Below are positions 11,440 to 23,860 of a stretch of DNA of 64,000 bases, in pieces. Source of the DNA: Burhinus oedicnemus. Its lineage: Eukaryota > Chordata > Aves > Charadriiformes > Burhinidae. Numbering within the stretch: position 1 is the stretch's first letter; each line of letters begins with the position of its first letter. The stretch covers positions 1,881,792 to 1,945,791 of the forward strand of contig VFFE01007640.1 of assembly GCA_008921705.1 (NCBI GenBank), in the 5' to 3' direction. The translations under genes and the position numbers were made by a program. Below the pieces are notes generated by a model. It saw only the letters and a program-made list of their open reading frames with translations. It did no database searches and was not told the origin of the DNA.

Positions 11440-12356
11440 GTAGTCTCGCATTTAGATGGCATGAAAAGGAGACAGCAGTGGATGTAGTTCATCTTGATTT
11501 CAGCCATGCTTCCCACACTGCATTCCATAGCATCCGCACAGACAAACTGATGAAATATGAACAGATAAGTGGACCGTGGACTGAAAACTGTCTGAACTGT
11601 TGGACTTAAAGCTTTATTACCAGTGACGCAACGTCCAGCTGGAGGTCTGTAATGACTGGTATACCCCAAGGGTTGGTACTGGAGCCAATACTTCTTTCAT
11701 GACCTGGATGATGGAACAGTTTACCCTCAGCAAGTTTGTAGATGACACAAAGTTGGGAGAAGTGGTTGATAAACCATATGGTTGTGCTCTCAATCAGAAG
11801 GACCTGGCAGGCTAGAGAAACAGTCTGAAACGAATCTCAAGTTCACCAAAGGGAAAAAGTGAAATCCTAGCCATGAGGAAGATCAACCTCATGTACCAGT
11901 ACAGCGGCAAAGCAGCTTGGCAGAGATGGACCCAGGGGTCCTGGTGGACAGCAACTTGAACATGAACTAGCAATGTCCACTTGTGGCAAAGACATCAGCT
12001 TCCTATGCTTATAATATTTAAATGCTTATAAATACTTAAAGGGAGGGTGTCAGGGGGATGGGACCTGTCTTTTTTCAGCAGTGCCCAGTGACAGGACAAG
12101 AGGTAATGGACACAAACTTGAACGTAGGAAGTTCCATGTAAACGTGAGGAGGAACTTCTCTCCTCTGAGGGTGGCAGAGCACTGGAAGAGGCTGCCCAGA
12201 GAGGTGGTGGAGTCTCCGACTCTGGAGACATTCCCAACCCACCTGGATGCCGTCCTGTGCAACCTGCTGTAGGTGTCCCTGCTCTGGCAGGGGGGTTGGA
12301 CTAGATGATCTCCAGAGGTCCCTTCCAACCCCTGTGATTCTGTGATTCTGTGATTC
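11440..12356 (+). mobile_element. CR1 LINE, RT domain with internal deletion
   Basis: The left part is decayed reverse transcriptase: VDVVHLDFSHA (palm strand before the first catalytic Asp), SSWRSVMTGIPQGLVLEP (the GxPQGS block), and ACCCTCAGCAAGTTTGTAGATGAC encoding the active-site FADD block in altered form (FVDD). The thumb is cut short near 11,990-12,030, where sequence jumps to NAYKYLKGG. The C-terminus is then open from 12,081 ([20 protein letters not shown]) to the stop at 12,270-12,272. The 3' end is GATGATCTCCAGAGGTCCCT plus ATTCTGTG tandems. The right part looks younger than the left, so the left segment may be a separate older copy. Its 3' end lands exactly on the start of another CR1. 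Confidence 0.8.
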
Positions 12357-12704
12357 CTGATGTGCTTTAGGCAGAAACGTGCCATCAGGTTGAGTGAGGT
12401 GATCCTTTCGCTCTGCTGAGCCCTGGTGAGACACATCTGGAGAACTGTGTCCTTTTCTGAGCTCCCGTGTACAAGACAAACATGGACATACTGGAGCATG
12501 TCCAGCAAAGGGCAGCAAAGATGATTTAGGGATTGGAGCATCTTTCATATGAGGGGAGGTTGAGAGAGCTGGGGTTGTTTAACTTGGAGAAGGGAAGGCT
12601 CAGGAGGATCATATCCATATGTATAAATACTTGATGGGAAGGAATAAAGATAGACCCAGAACCACAATTTAAAATATAGAAAATTCCACTTAAACATGAG
12701 AAAG

Positions 12705-12739
<35 letters not shown>

Positions 12740-12928
12740 TGAAGGTGGTCTACACTAGAACAGGTTGCCCAGAGAGGTTGTGGAGTCTCCATCCTTGGAA
12801 ATATTCATAACTTGACCAGACCTGTCAAAACCTGTCCCGGGCAATCTAGGCGACCTTGCTTGAGCACGAAGTTAGACTAGATGATTTCCAGAGGTGCCTT
12901 TCCATCCCATCCATTCTGTGATTCTGTG
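12357..12928 (+). mobile_element. Older CR1 LINE 3' part with a 29-T insertion
   Basis: A diverged CR1 tail abutting the previous copy. It reads from the RT thumb (AGCCCTGGTGAGACACATCT) through DIHMDILEHVQQRAAK-like sequence and GAGGTTGAGAGAGCTGGGGT to a 3' end CCATTCTGTGATTCTGTG at 12,911-12,928. A run of 29 T (12,708-12,736) sits where related copies have AACTTCTTTACTGTGAGG, so a short T stretch has expanded. There are many stops in all frames. Confidence 0.82.
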
Positions 12929-12977
12929 AAGGACACTTTAACACCAAAGTGCTGAAAAACGGAATGACCAGTCTTCC

Positions 12978-13034
12978 ACTGGTAGGACCTGGTAGACTTG
13001 GTAGAACTCCAGCTGGTAGACCAGCTGGTAGACC
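12978..13034 (+). repeat. Short minisatellite, about six CTGGTAGAC-like units
   Basis: Consecutive variants read CTGGTAGGAC, CTGGTAGACT, TGGTAGAACTCCAG, CTGGTAGACCAG and CTGGTAGACCTCCA. The core CTGGTAG recurs with spacers of 2 to 6 bases. The repeated core is plain in the sequence; I know no function. Confidence 0.75.
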
Positions 13035-14002
13035 TCCACTAAGTCTCCACATGGAGAAAAAAAAAATTCTGACTGCAGTGGGTGTCACTAGAAGGTCTGT
13101 CTTAGCTTAGTGTAAGCAGAGGAGCAGCCGAGTTAGGAAAGGAAGCTTTTTCTGTTCCTCCTCGATACCCTTCTGGGAACCATACAGTTTGTGATCTGGA
13201 TCTTACATTCTTTCTTAAGCCAAAAATAAGGTTAGCGTTCTTCTTGAGATGGTGTAACAGTGTTTCTTTTGTCCAAACAGTAATTAAATAATATAATCAC
13301 CTATACAAAGGAAGATAGGAACATAAAAAAAAAAAGCCAAAACCCGCATGTAGATACAGGACAGAGAGACACATGAGTTCTTGGTGACATTAAAAGAATA
13401 ATTGCGCCCAAAGAAAGCAAAAGCCTTATGGCATTACCAGCTTTATGATTTTCTTATTATTCATATTATGTCCACTCAAAAAACAGGTAATTTCATGATA
13501 TTTATATTGACTGCTTTTTATGTCAGTCTAAGGTGTTCTCAGACCTGAATTTTGATTTATAACTTTTGAACATCAAAAATCATGCATATCATCTAAGACA
13601 CTAGTAAAATGTTGGTAATTCCAAATTTAAAATATGGACTTTGTTGTTTAAAAACCTTTTCTTAAACTTGTCAATCATACCACTGAAAATTATAAAACCA
13701 GGTTTTCTTTAATGATTGTGGTTGGCCTCAAGTTTATAGCAATTTCTTAGTATTTTTTCATTACAATACTCAAAAGGGTATGTCCAGAGTTCACATGTGT
13801 TGACTTGCACTCTTTTTTCTCTTATTTTGTGTCCTGTTGCGAATAATTCTGACAGAGAAAACCCAGAAAGATTTTTTTTTCGGAAGATGTGGTTATAACC
13901 AAGCTAACAGGAAAGTGTTTCTTTTAATGTTACCCAGAAGAAAAGTACAGTGGTCATTTTAAGTATGCTGTTGCATGTTGCGAATATTGAGAAGCCATTG
14001 AG

Positions 14003-14110
14003 TTCTTTTTCGTTTTGTTTTTGGTTTTTTTTGCTGGTTTTTTTTTTTTGTTTATTTTGGTGGGTTTTGTTGGGTTTTTAGAAGGTTTGGAGGATTTGGT
14101 GTTTTTTGGT
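14003..14110 (+). repeat. T/G-rich low-complexity tract
   Basis: About 108 bases made almost only of T and G, including runs such as GTTTTGTTTTTGG and GGTGGGTTTTGTTGGG. The complementary frame codes for lysine, proline and asparagine only. No coding meaning is likely. Confidence 0.8.
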
Positions 14111-17100
14111 ATAGCCTGATATGTAGGGGTTGTGTACATTAATATCATAATAATTTAATATTTTACAAAAGCAGCCATCCATCATTATGACTATAAAATG
14201 CAGTAGAGTAGTTTATAGTGTCAGGATGAAATTTCTCAGTATGAATATTCCAAACTTTTATTTTTACTGAATTACAAAGCTCAGTTCAAGACTTCCAAGG
14301 AAATGTCATGATTTGTCATTACATTTACCTTCAGCTCTGATTATGTGAACTCCAGCCGTTAGAAAGGAAAACAGACAGTAGGTGGAGTAAACAGAAATAG
14401 TCTGTAGGAACAGATAGACTGGATCAGCCACTGAAATAGCCATATTAACAGCTATTGCTTCACCCAAAGATCATTTGAATCTTTTCAGGGCTTTAATGGA
14501 TTTTGGATCACATCTCAGAAATATAAGCTCTTTATTTTTCCTGTATAATTTTAAAACACACACAAACTCTTTAACTTAATCAACACTTTACTGGCAAGAG
14601 CAGGATATATGAAGGAGAGAGAGATACGCTGCTATTTCTAATCTGCTTTCGTAGAAAATGATACAACGCTCCAGTCTTGAGAGACCTTTAAACAAATAGC
14701 CCTTGACTGGGCAGGCAAACAGTATCTACCACACAAAATTACCATAGATATTTTTTGTATTTTAGTATTTTTCTAAATACACAGGTAACATAAAAACAAC
14801 AGTGGGTAGGTCAGATATACCTGGACCATCCATCTGCTTTTTATCTTCAAATGAATACCATCATTTCATTTTTGAAGGTATAATTTGTCAATTTATTTTT
14901 TTTCCCACAGCCAAGTTTTCTTTGTTTGTAAGGCCCATGATGATATTTAGATAATTTTTTTTAGATCAAATCAAACTTTTACAGTGTGACCATTTATTTC
15001 AGTCAGACCTTTTAATAAGTATTTCTCCATTTATAATAATGCTTCGGTTTATGTTTACTGCAGTAATGCTCTACTGCTGTTTTGGCTGCTCTCTAAATAT
15101 TTACAGCTTTAGGCAGAGGTGAAGACATTTTGTTTGGGACTCTGGCAGCTTCTTAAAAGACTACAGGGGAAAAAAAGCAGCTGTTTGTTTAAATCTGCAT
15201 TTAAAATAAAACGTACTTCAGGCAACATGCCATGGGAAATAATCTTTCAATAGTTTTTAAAAATGAGACATGGGCATAACTTAAAACAGCAGATAATTAT
15301 GCCAAACCTATGTTCTTCCCTCATGTATTCATACATCTTAAAAATATATATTTTAAATGAGAAGACAATCTTATCTTTCAACAACACAAAACAAGGTATG
15401 CTGTAAAATGTATAATGCAGAAGTCATGTAATTTATCACTGAAAAACCACTAGTCCCTTTGGAACCTTCAGTTTCAGAAAATGTTGTGCGCTCTTGAAAC
15501 AAGAATTGTTAAAAGAAGTTTGTTTTCACATAATTATAGACACCTTGGAGACAATCCTGAAACACAGTGAAAGGAATAGTAAGCTTTGTACTATAAACAC
15601 ATTTTCAATGCTAACAAACAAATATGGAAAAAAAAAAAGTAACAAGCAAAAAAACCAAAGCCTGAATGCTAAAAAGCTAAAAGTAGTGAGGCCCAGGGGA
15701 GTGGTACTGAGAAGTCAAACCTCTTAGCATGAGTCAAAATTTGACCCACATTGTCACTGACCTCAAGAATTTATAATATAAAGGCAGTGACCTATATAAA
15801 ATAAAAAAAAAAAAGTCTGTTCCCTCTCTCTCTCTGTGTTATCATAGATCCAGAGGTTCAGCATCTTTCCTTTCTCCCTTCAGCCTGGGCTTCCTCAAAA
15901 CTGGAATTAGTTTAATTAATCCATCCATTTGTTAGAACAACCTCAGAGTTTCATGTTGTACGATTCACAACCACCACATTATCACGGAATCACGGGATCA
16001 CATTCTCACACTACTAGTTGTTTTAACAAACAACATTGACTGGAGATGGAATAAACCTCATTTAATTTCAACTGTATAAAAATTGAACATCTACTCTAAA
16101 CTAGTCCTTACAACTGATGAAAAAGAATGACATCTTCAGAAACTGATTAGTTCCATCCTAAAATGGGAGCCTGAGAGAGGCAGCGCGAATCATTCTCTGG
16201 AAATACTGTCCTTTTCAGTAAAAAAGGAGAAGGAAACTTCATGACTCTCTTGGAACAGAGGTGAAATTCACTTCACAGGTCAGGACATCTCAATGCCACT
16301 GTCTTCATTAGGTACCTGTTGTGAGCCAGGGTTCTAGTATAACCAGTATCCTCGGTTCAGAGAATTACGCCGTTCTCCTTGAAGCAGACACCTACGTGTG
16401 ATTAGATAAATGGATGTATAGACGTCTTTGATGGCATTGGCAAGGGATTTGCCCCTAGAACCGTTTGAAATGTCCAAAGGCATCTGCAAAACATGGCAGA
16501 GGTGAGCCAGGACCTCTGTGAGAACATGTCTATGCAGAGCGTTAGCTGGAAGCCAGGAAAGACCTCCTCGGGACATCTCAGGAGACTCCAGATGCACACG
16601 TAGGGTAACTGCGTTGGGCCCCAGCTGCCTGCCTTGGTGATGTCTGCATTTTAGGTGGTATGAGGTCCACTCTAAGTTCTCTAGCCTCAGTTCATCAAAA
16701 ACTCATACACATGGGTGTATCTATTTTATTCTACCTTACTAGAGTGTGAGTTTACCTTTCAGAACGCGAGCATTACCCAGTGCATATTGTTAAGTTTTTT
16801 CAATGACTTGTTGCCTTCAAATGCTTTGTTTGCAAACGTACAACTCACAAGGTATTAATATGCTATTTTTTCACATCACTTCTCATTCTTGTTATATTAC
16901 AATATTTTTTTTTCTTTTTTTCTGGTGCCCGTTTCAGGAAATTCAGATTATTTACATGGCAGAGTACTGAAAGAAAACATAAAATCTTATACTCAACTCA
17001 CATGATGAGGACAGCTTTATTTGAAAGCAAAGGGGTGAAAATTACAGGAGTCACATATTTTGTTAATACTCATTACTCGTTAAAGTAACTATGAAGCACA

Positions 17101-17670
17101 GCTAGCACAGGTTGACACCAAATTCAGCACCAGGAATCACAAAAAAAGACCTCAACAAATCACTTTTCCACATTCAAGCCATTCTAATGAACACATAGAA
17201 CAAACTGAAAGTGCATCGAGTTAGCAAGTTACGTTAATTCAGTAAGGTTTATAAAAAGTAAAGGTTTACAACTGTTTGCTTGTAGCTCTGGCAGAAGAAT
17301 TGAATAAATTAACCAGATTCAGCTTAACATTTCTTTGCAATCAGTTAAGTCTGGGAAACTCAAATACTTTTTAGCTTCCAAACCATCCTTCTGATGTGTA
17401 AGTATCCTCTCTGGATGGCTGAGGAAGGACATGGAGCTCCAGAATCCTGCTGATCCTCCTACAGCTCTCCAGCTCATTTAGCAGACTTGCTCTGGTTTAT
17501 ATTTTGATTCTTCAGAGATACGCTACATACATACAGTGTCATAGGCCCTGTAATGTATCTCATTAACTGTATATACTCCATACATAAGTAGTACAGGAGA
17601 ATTCTTAGGACTGAATGATATTACTGTCACCCTTGCTCTTGCTCTCACTCTTTATTGTTTTGTTTTGATG

Positions 17671-17740
17671 TATTTTATTTTATTTTATTTATTTTTAATT
17701 ATATTTTTTTTAAATTTTAATTTAATTTTGATTATAATTT
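17671..17740 (+). repeat. TTTTA microsatellite and T-rich tract
   Basis: Four tandem TTTTA-like units (TATTTTATTTTATTTTATTT) grade into A/T-only sequence to about 17,740. Confidence 0.8.
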
Positions 17741-17921
17741 TGGCTTGGAGAAGCTTTCATGTTTAAAATGTTTCCATACTCTTTTTAAGATGTACAGCTC
17801 ATCAGAAACTTTTTCTCCTTAAACAGCTTTTTACAGGGGAAAAAAAAAGTCAAAGGAAAACAATCTGCTGAAGAAATGGGTAAAATTCTTAAGGCTCTGA
17901 TGCTCCTTTGATTTCTTTGTC

Positions 17922-18680
17922 ATGAGTTTTGCAACAGAAGCACTACTACTTGAGTGTAGGAAGGCTCTACAGGGGGATTTGGACAGGCTACATCGATGGG
18001 CTGTGGCCAATAGTATGAAGTTCAACAATGCCAAGTGCCAGCAGTGTGCGCAGGTGGCCAAGAAGGCCAACAACATCCTCGCTTGTATTAAGAATAGTGT
18101 GGCCAGCAGGACTAGGGCAGTGATCGTCCCTCTGTACTCTGCACTGGTGAGGCCCCACCTTGAATACTGTGTTCAGTTTTGTGCCCCTCACTACAAGAAA
18201 GACATTGAGGTGCTGGAGCGTGTCCAGAGAAGGGCAACGAAGCTGGTGAGGGGTCTGGAGCACAAGTCTTCTGAGGAATGGCTCAGGGACCTGGGGTTGT
18301 TTAGCCTGTAGAAGAGGAGGCTGAGGGGAGACCATATCACTCTCTACAGCTACCTGAAAGGAGGTTGTAAAGAGATGGGGATCAATCTCTTCTCCCAAGT
18401 AACAAGTGATAGAATGAGAGGAAATGGCCTCAAGTTGTGCCAGGGGAGGTTTAGATTGGATATTAGGAAAAAATTCATCACTGAAAGGGTTATCAAGCAC
18501 TGGAACAGGCTGCCCAGGGAAGTGATGGAGTCACCATCCCTGGAGGTATTTAAAAGCCGGGCAGACGTGGTGCTGAGGGACATGGTTTAGTGGTGGTTTT
18601 GACAGTGTTAGGTTGGTGTTTGTACTTGATGATCTTGAAGGCCCCTTCCAACCTAGGTGATTCTATGGTTCTGTGATTCT
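17922..18680 (+). mobile_element. CR1 LINE, RT thumb to 3' end
   Basis: Begins near the active-site region ([20 protein letters not shown]), then MKFNNAKC is joined directly to [20 protein letters not shown], so about 40 residues of the normal thumb are deleted in frame. The frame is open to a single stop (18,309-18,311) in GLFSL*KRRLRGD, and resumes to 18,590 ([19 protein letters not shown]). The 3' UTR has CTTGATGATCTTGAAGGCCC and ends GATTCTATGGTTCTGTGATT. The same subfamily signature is seen in the copy at 38.6 kb. Confidence 0.92.
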
Positions 18681-19040
18681 ACTCATACAAGGAAAGGCTG
18701 AGAGAACAGGGTTTGTTCACTTCAATTTGTTTAGTTCAAAGGCCAAAGGATGATGTTATTGCTGTCCTCAGCTATCAAATGGGAAGATATAAGGAAGATA
18801 GACCCAGTCTGTTCTCAGCGGTGCTCATGAAAGGCAATGGGCACAAGCTGCAAGAAGGGAAATTCTGATTAAATATTAGCAAAAAGTTCAACAATAAGAT
18901 TTTGTGGAATATCCATTGTCAGATTTTCAAGCTTGACCAAGCAAGTTCGTGAGCAAGCTTTTCAAAGTTGGCCTTGCTTTAAGTAGAGGTTTGTGCTAGG
19001 TCATGTACGGAGGTCGCTTCCAAACTAAGTTCTTCTGCAG
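18681..19040 (+). mobile_element. Old CR1 LINE 3' fragment
   Basis: Immediately after the previous copy the protein words restart at the same point: SYKERLREQGLF, then VIAVLSYQMGRYKEDRPSLF and KGNGHKLQEGKF. Divergence is high and the 3' end (GGTCATGTACGGAGGTCGCT) has lost its terminal tandem. It is an older copy whose upstream part is either truncated or was displaced by the younger insertion at its left edge. Confidence 0.75.
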
Positions 19041-19524
19041 CAGAAGCAGAGTTCTTTTCTGTTGCTATTTGTATAATTCATAGTGATTTCTACAACTGCA
19101 GATAAAGTTCATAAAGCAGAAGACAATGTATGATTTAGTGAAGACATTGAAGTCCATTCACCACATACACCATTCAGGTAGTGGGACCTGCAGACAATTT
19201 CAGTACTCAGCTATACATAAAAGACTTATGGTGTCCTCAAGTGAGATCTTAACTGTTGAAGTTAAGGTTGTTTATATGGGTTTTGGCCCATGCAGTCTAC
19301 ACAGCCAGGCTTTCCCATCTGACTTACTGAGGTGAAAGACTCCAACAGAGGCTGCAGGACAGAAAGGATATAGAAAAGGTCAAAAGGCAGTGAGATAATT
19401 AATTGCATTCATTGCTAGTTATAGGGCAGTTAAGCATTTTGCAGGAAATAGTCCTACAAGAGTGATGGCTTGAATGGTGATTTCCTTGAGACGCAGTAGA
19501 AACATTCAATCAAAAACCATTTCA

Positions 19525-19700
19525 GGTCTTGACAAATCAACATTTTTCAATTTTCAGCAATTTGGAGTGTTTTTTGTTTTGGTTTGGTTTTTTTTCATTC
19601 AGAAAGGTTGATAATTTTCAGGTCTTGAAAAATCAACATCTTTCAATTTTTAGCAATTTAGAGTGATTTTTTTTTTCCTAATAAAGGTTGATAATTTTTT
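19525..19700 (+). repeat. Imperfect tandem duplication, units of 96 and about 80 bp
   Basis: Unit 1 (19,525-19,620) and unit 2 (19,621-19,700) both begin GGTCTTGA-AAATCAACAT, pass through TTTCAATTTT, AGCAATTT and GAGTG, contain a T-rich middle, and end AAAGGTTGATAATTTT. They differ mainly in the length of the T-rich middle. The flanking word AATCAAAAAMCATTTCAG also occurs on both sides (about 19,508 and 19,769). Confidence 0.85.
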
Positions 19701-21422
19701 GGGGGGGAGGAAAGCAAAGCAAACGAAAAGCTTTTATTTAGCACTCAATTCTGTTGAACTTCACTTGAATCAAAAAACATTTCAGCTAGCTCTAGTTTGC
19801 ATGTTCAAAATCTTTGTTTGTAAAGCATTTGTAAAGTATGAAAACCATAATTAGCATACCAACAACAAACTGTTCATAGAATCTTTTATTCTTTGCATAA
19901 TAACTATTTCCATTGAGTACGTATCAGTTTTTAAACTCTTGGCAGACACAAAATCCTTGCAGAAATCCTTCTAAGAAATTAGTTTTCTTTTTCTTTTCAA
20001 ATCAGTGCTGCTTCTATTTCATATGTAGTTCTAACCTATCAGATCGCTGAGGGTCCCTTTGATATATTTAGAGTGATAATTTAAGTGAAATGGAAAGGAA
20101 AAGAAAAAAAGGTCAAAAGCTTGCAAATAGTTCCTTATAAAAGATTTCTTCAGTTACCTGGTAAATATGCCACAGTAGGAACCTGTGTTAGATTAAGGTT
20201 TGTAATCTCATCTCCACCAGCTATTCCTCCGTATAAATATTGCCATCCCACACAACTACTAAGTTTTAGTAGGATTACTTCTTGCAAAGAACTGTGTGAT
20301 TAATTCCCAAAGCAAGATTCATCTGAATGTTTATTCATTTTCCAGTTTTGATATTTCTTTGAACTGCATTTTCCCCTGTTTTGCAATTCAGGGTTATTCC
20401 CAGTGAATCATTAGAGACTTACCACACTCCAGCATCTCTCTTTTAACATCCTCATTTTAATTTATCCAGACCCACCCCCCCCTCTTCACATAGCTGTCTC
20501 ATGTTTTGTCTTTTCAACTTCATCAAAACTAAGAAATGTTGTTAATTTTTTACTTCCCGATAATACGTATTTTGATAGCTTCTTGAAGATCCAGCCAAGA
20601 TGAGGACCAGTTTGTGTTAGGTTGAACACAGTCTCCGAGATCTCATTCCTGACTCGATGAGTCCAAACAGACAAAGCAGTTGTATTAATTTGAAGATAAC
20701 ACTACTCTTTAAATTTCTAATAAATTAGAATTATTAATAGCAGTAATCCACCTGTAGATTTTAAGAAGAATCAAAGCTCCCCTGAGCTACGCAATGTGCA
20801 GTAAGGAAAACACACTTTTTGGCAGATAATTTATAATCTGCATGTCTGAGAAGATGTTGCAAAAAAACCAGGTAGGATGATACTGTCGTGAAAAGTATGG
20901 AAATAAAGGAAATTTAGTTTATCTTTCTGAGAATCTGTGTTATGAAACAGCTTTCCTGGTTGCTTATTTTTTTCATTATATATCATTGACAATAATACAA
21001 AGATAGAGGCACAAAAATACATCACTTACACAGGGCAAAAATTTAACCCTTATTCTGACCAAATTATATATGCTCTCCATGTAACCTTAACCCTTTGAAT
21101 GAAATTATTCATTTCAGATCTTATTTCAAGATGTTTTGATGAACATAGGATTCATAGTCCCTTTCCAGACCAGTTCCCACATCGATTTCTGGTTGACTTC
21201 TTTGGTTATGGGTATTTCTCTGACTGTGTCCCTCCGGGTCATGAGATTACCTTGCAATGATTTGAGATTCAGATTTTGGAGACCCTGATTTCAATCCTGC
21301 TTTCATTTTGTAAAGAATTTTTAATTTTATTTTTTTAAAACATCTTTTCTACCCACTTTATGTTTTCAGTCAGAGATAATCATAATAAACTTGTGTTTTC
21401 TGCCTACACTTACAGACACAGG

Positions 21423-21462
21423 CAGGGAACACACACAACACCCAGGGAACACACACAACATC
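21423..21462 (+). repeat. Two 20-bp tandem copies
   Basis: CAGGGAACACACACAACACC is followed directly by CAGGGAACACACACAACATC, with a single difference. It is a simple local duplication. Confidence 0.9.
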
Positions 21463-23699
21463 TGGACAGCCAAAAGCCAGGACATTTTGGCTACTGGTAA
21501 ATCAAACACGCCCAGAAATGCTTCCGGACACTGAGTCCAAGTACCGTGTCTTGGCTTTTGATACAAGGTGGCTGCGTAGAAGCTGGCTATTGGGAACCAC
21601 CTTTGGAATATTTTGACAGCCAAACTGTATGAGGGAACTGTACGAAAGACTGGCAAAACTCATGCCAAAGAACATATTAACAACTTATGGACCTAGCAAA
21701 CACGCTCCGGTGCCTGGGAACCTTCCTGAGCCTACGTGATTTACTACTATGTGCAGTCTTTGTGCTGTTTCCATCTGAAAATTAGTTCAGGCACATTTCT
21801 GACACAGGCTTAAATTATTAGAAGCTTTTAATATTTTAGCTTTTTATCTTTATCTTTTTATCGTTGTTTTAAACTGTCCTTACAGCAAGGACATAATAAC
21901 ATATATATGGGTTTCATCTCTGTGCACAGGGTCAGAATAAAACTTTATGAACCACTCAAGCCCTGAAGCTGGGAAATAAGTAGCTCTATCCTAAATAATA
22001 TTAAGATTATGCGAAAGACTAATTGCTAAAGCAGCCTGTCCACTTCAGTCTCGGTAGGCTATTTGTACGGCTTCTGATGGCTATACTTGGCGGGAAGATA
22101 TGCACTTGTTTTCCACCGGTGCCATTTTTGAAAATATTTTCTTTTGTTAAGAATTGGAAGAAAAGAGGAAAAAAAGATTGCATTTCATCATCAGAAGGGA
22201 AGACACAAATTTCATATTTTCAGTTGGGAAAGCATTTTCTTAGTTTTGTCTTCCCTCTCCAAGAGAAAGTAATTTCTGCCTTGTGCTCCGTGTTTCAATT
22301 TTCCAAGGAGAAAGTTCAAGGTTGTGTTTAATTTTGTTTTGTAATTTGTTTTTTTTCAGAAAAAAATAATTTCTTCTGTAGAAATTTTTGATTTTTTTAA
22401 GATGGTATTCTCTATTGAAAGTTAATTGAATAGGAGTCTCCTTGTCAGCTTGAGTTTCCCCACCTCTGCAAAGTGACTGACTCCCAGCCAAAGTTCGTTA
22501 TTTTGCTACATTTATTATTTTGATCAAGAATTTGCTAGATATTCAGAACTTAACCACAAAAGTTTCTTGAAAATGACCATTCACTTTAACCCATGATAGA
22601 TACATAAAAATGGTAAATCAGAGCAAATATGTTAAGGATTTTTTTTATTTTTTTTTAAAGTTGGGCTTTAAATATGTATGCATCGGGTACTTGCTTTTCA
22701 GGACAAATCTTTTTAGTTCTAACAAGAAATCCCTGGCCAGGATAGCACTAATTGCATTGCCTAGGCACATTGAGTAGGGATTTCATTTCACACATCACAA
22801 ACTATCCACACAACCTTGTCATAGTAATATTTCATACATAACTTTTTCCCAGCGAAGTCTAATCTTCCTATCCTAGTTTCACAGTCCACTACTCTGAAAC
22901 AAAGCTCGGTTAAATCTTAATATAAAAAAGAAGCAAAATTAAAAAGAAAAAAAGCCGCTGTGGTTTTTCTCAGGCCATTGTCCCTGAACTTGCTGAAAGT
23001 TTCTGCAACCTCAGCGGGACTCCAGGGACAGGACTCTGGTAATCATCAATGGAGAGCATTGCTGACACAGCACACTCAAGGGGAAGGAAAATTAGGCATA
23101 GAAAGACACAGAACACTTAGGGTTAAGTGACTATGATAGAGTTTAAGAACATTTTATTTTTTTCTCATTGCTTTTGTAGAAGTGGTCTATTTGAAAGCTT
23201 TGAAATTCAAATCCTTTTTCTTTTAATTGACACAAATTATTTACAAATCAAAGACAAAATTAATTTTTGTGCTTTCTCTTGAAAGGGGTTTGGATGGTTC
23301 TTCAGTTAATTGTTCTCTATTGATTTCATGCACCTGTTTTACCTAAAAATCAACCTTTTCAACCAGCAGTACGACGAGAATAGGGGAAATTCTCCTTTTG
23401 TGGACATATTGTTTCACTGTGTCACAAAGATCTTAGATGCCCCTCTGAAGCACTTTTACAGGTCACTGTCAAAGTCAAAATATTAGCTGGTCCATTGGCC
23501 TGTCATGGTGTGTGCTTCTGCATATTGCTTTTCACCTCTAACTCTCAGACAGGTGTACAATAAGATGAAATAATGTAACTCCTTCCATTTGACGTAGGGC
23601 TAAATACATTTGTATATATCGCAATCTCTATTTTTCAGAAGACTACTGTTCTCACACAGTTAGGTGGTCATTTGTTCTGGCTGAAATTCACTCCTGCCC

Positions 23700-23860
23700 G
23701 CAAAATTCCTCCAAAAAATTTGCAGGAAACCTATCCTCAGTTGGAGTAAATTCGTTAGAGTGCAATAATTATTGGAACAACGGCAACCACTTTGCAGCAG
23801 TTCGGATGCAAAGTTTGCATCGAATTGGAAGAGTTTGCACCACGTGATGATGTGCTCCTC
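23700..23860. promoter_or_regulatory. Candidate regulatory cluster: octamer palindrome and E-box
   Basis: GATGCAAA-G-TTTGCATC (23,805-23,821) is a perfect palindrome of two head-to-head ATGCAAA words, seven of the eight bases of the POU octamer. TTTGCA recurs at 23,719, 23,791 and 23,834, and a CACGTG E-box lies at 23,841-23,846. The motifs are seen directly; a regulatory role is inferred. Confidence 0.3.

Larger units (their letters stand above)
12929..17921. other. Non-coding interval with minisatellite and T/G tract
   Basis: No gene recognised in 5 kb. Contents: a small CTGGTAGAC minisatellite (12,978-13,034), a T/G-only tract (14,003-14,110), a CT microsatellite (15,823-15,837), a short TCACGGAATCACGGGATCA stretch near 15,980 that could be a CR1 tail remnant, and a TTTTA/T-rich tract (17,671-17,740). 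Frames reach 87 codons with no recognisable product. Confidence 0.5.

Noticed and set aside
15975..16000. TCACGGAATCACGGGATCA, like a minus-strand CR1 end
   Set aside because: Nothing to its right matches CR1, so it may be a chance match or a very short relic.
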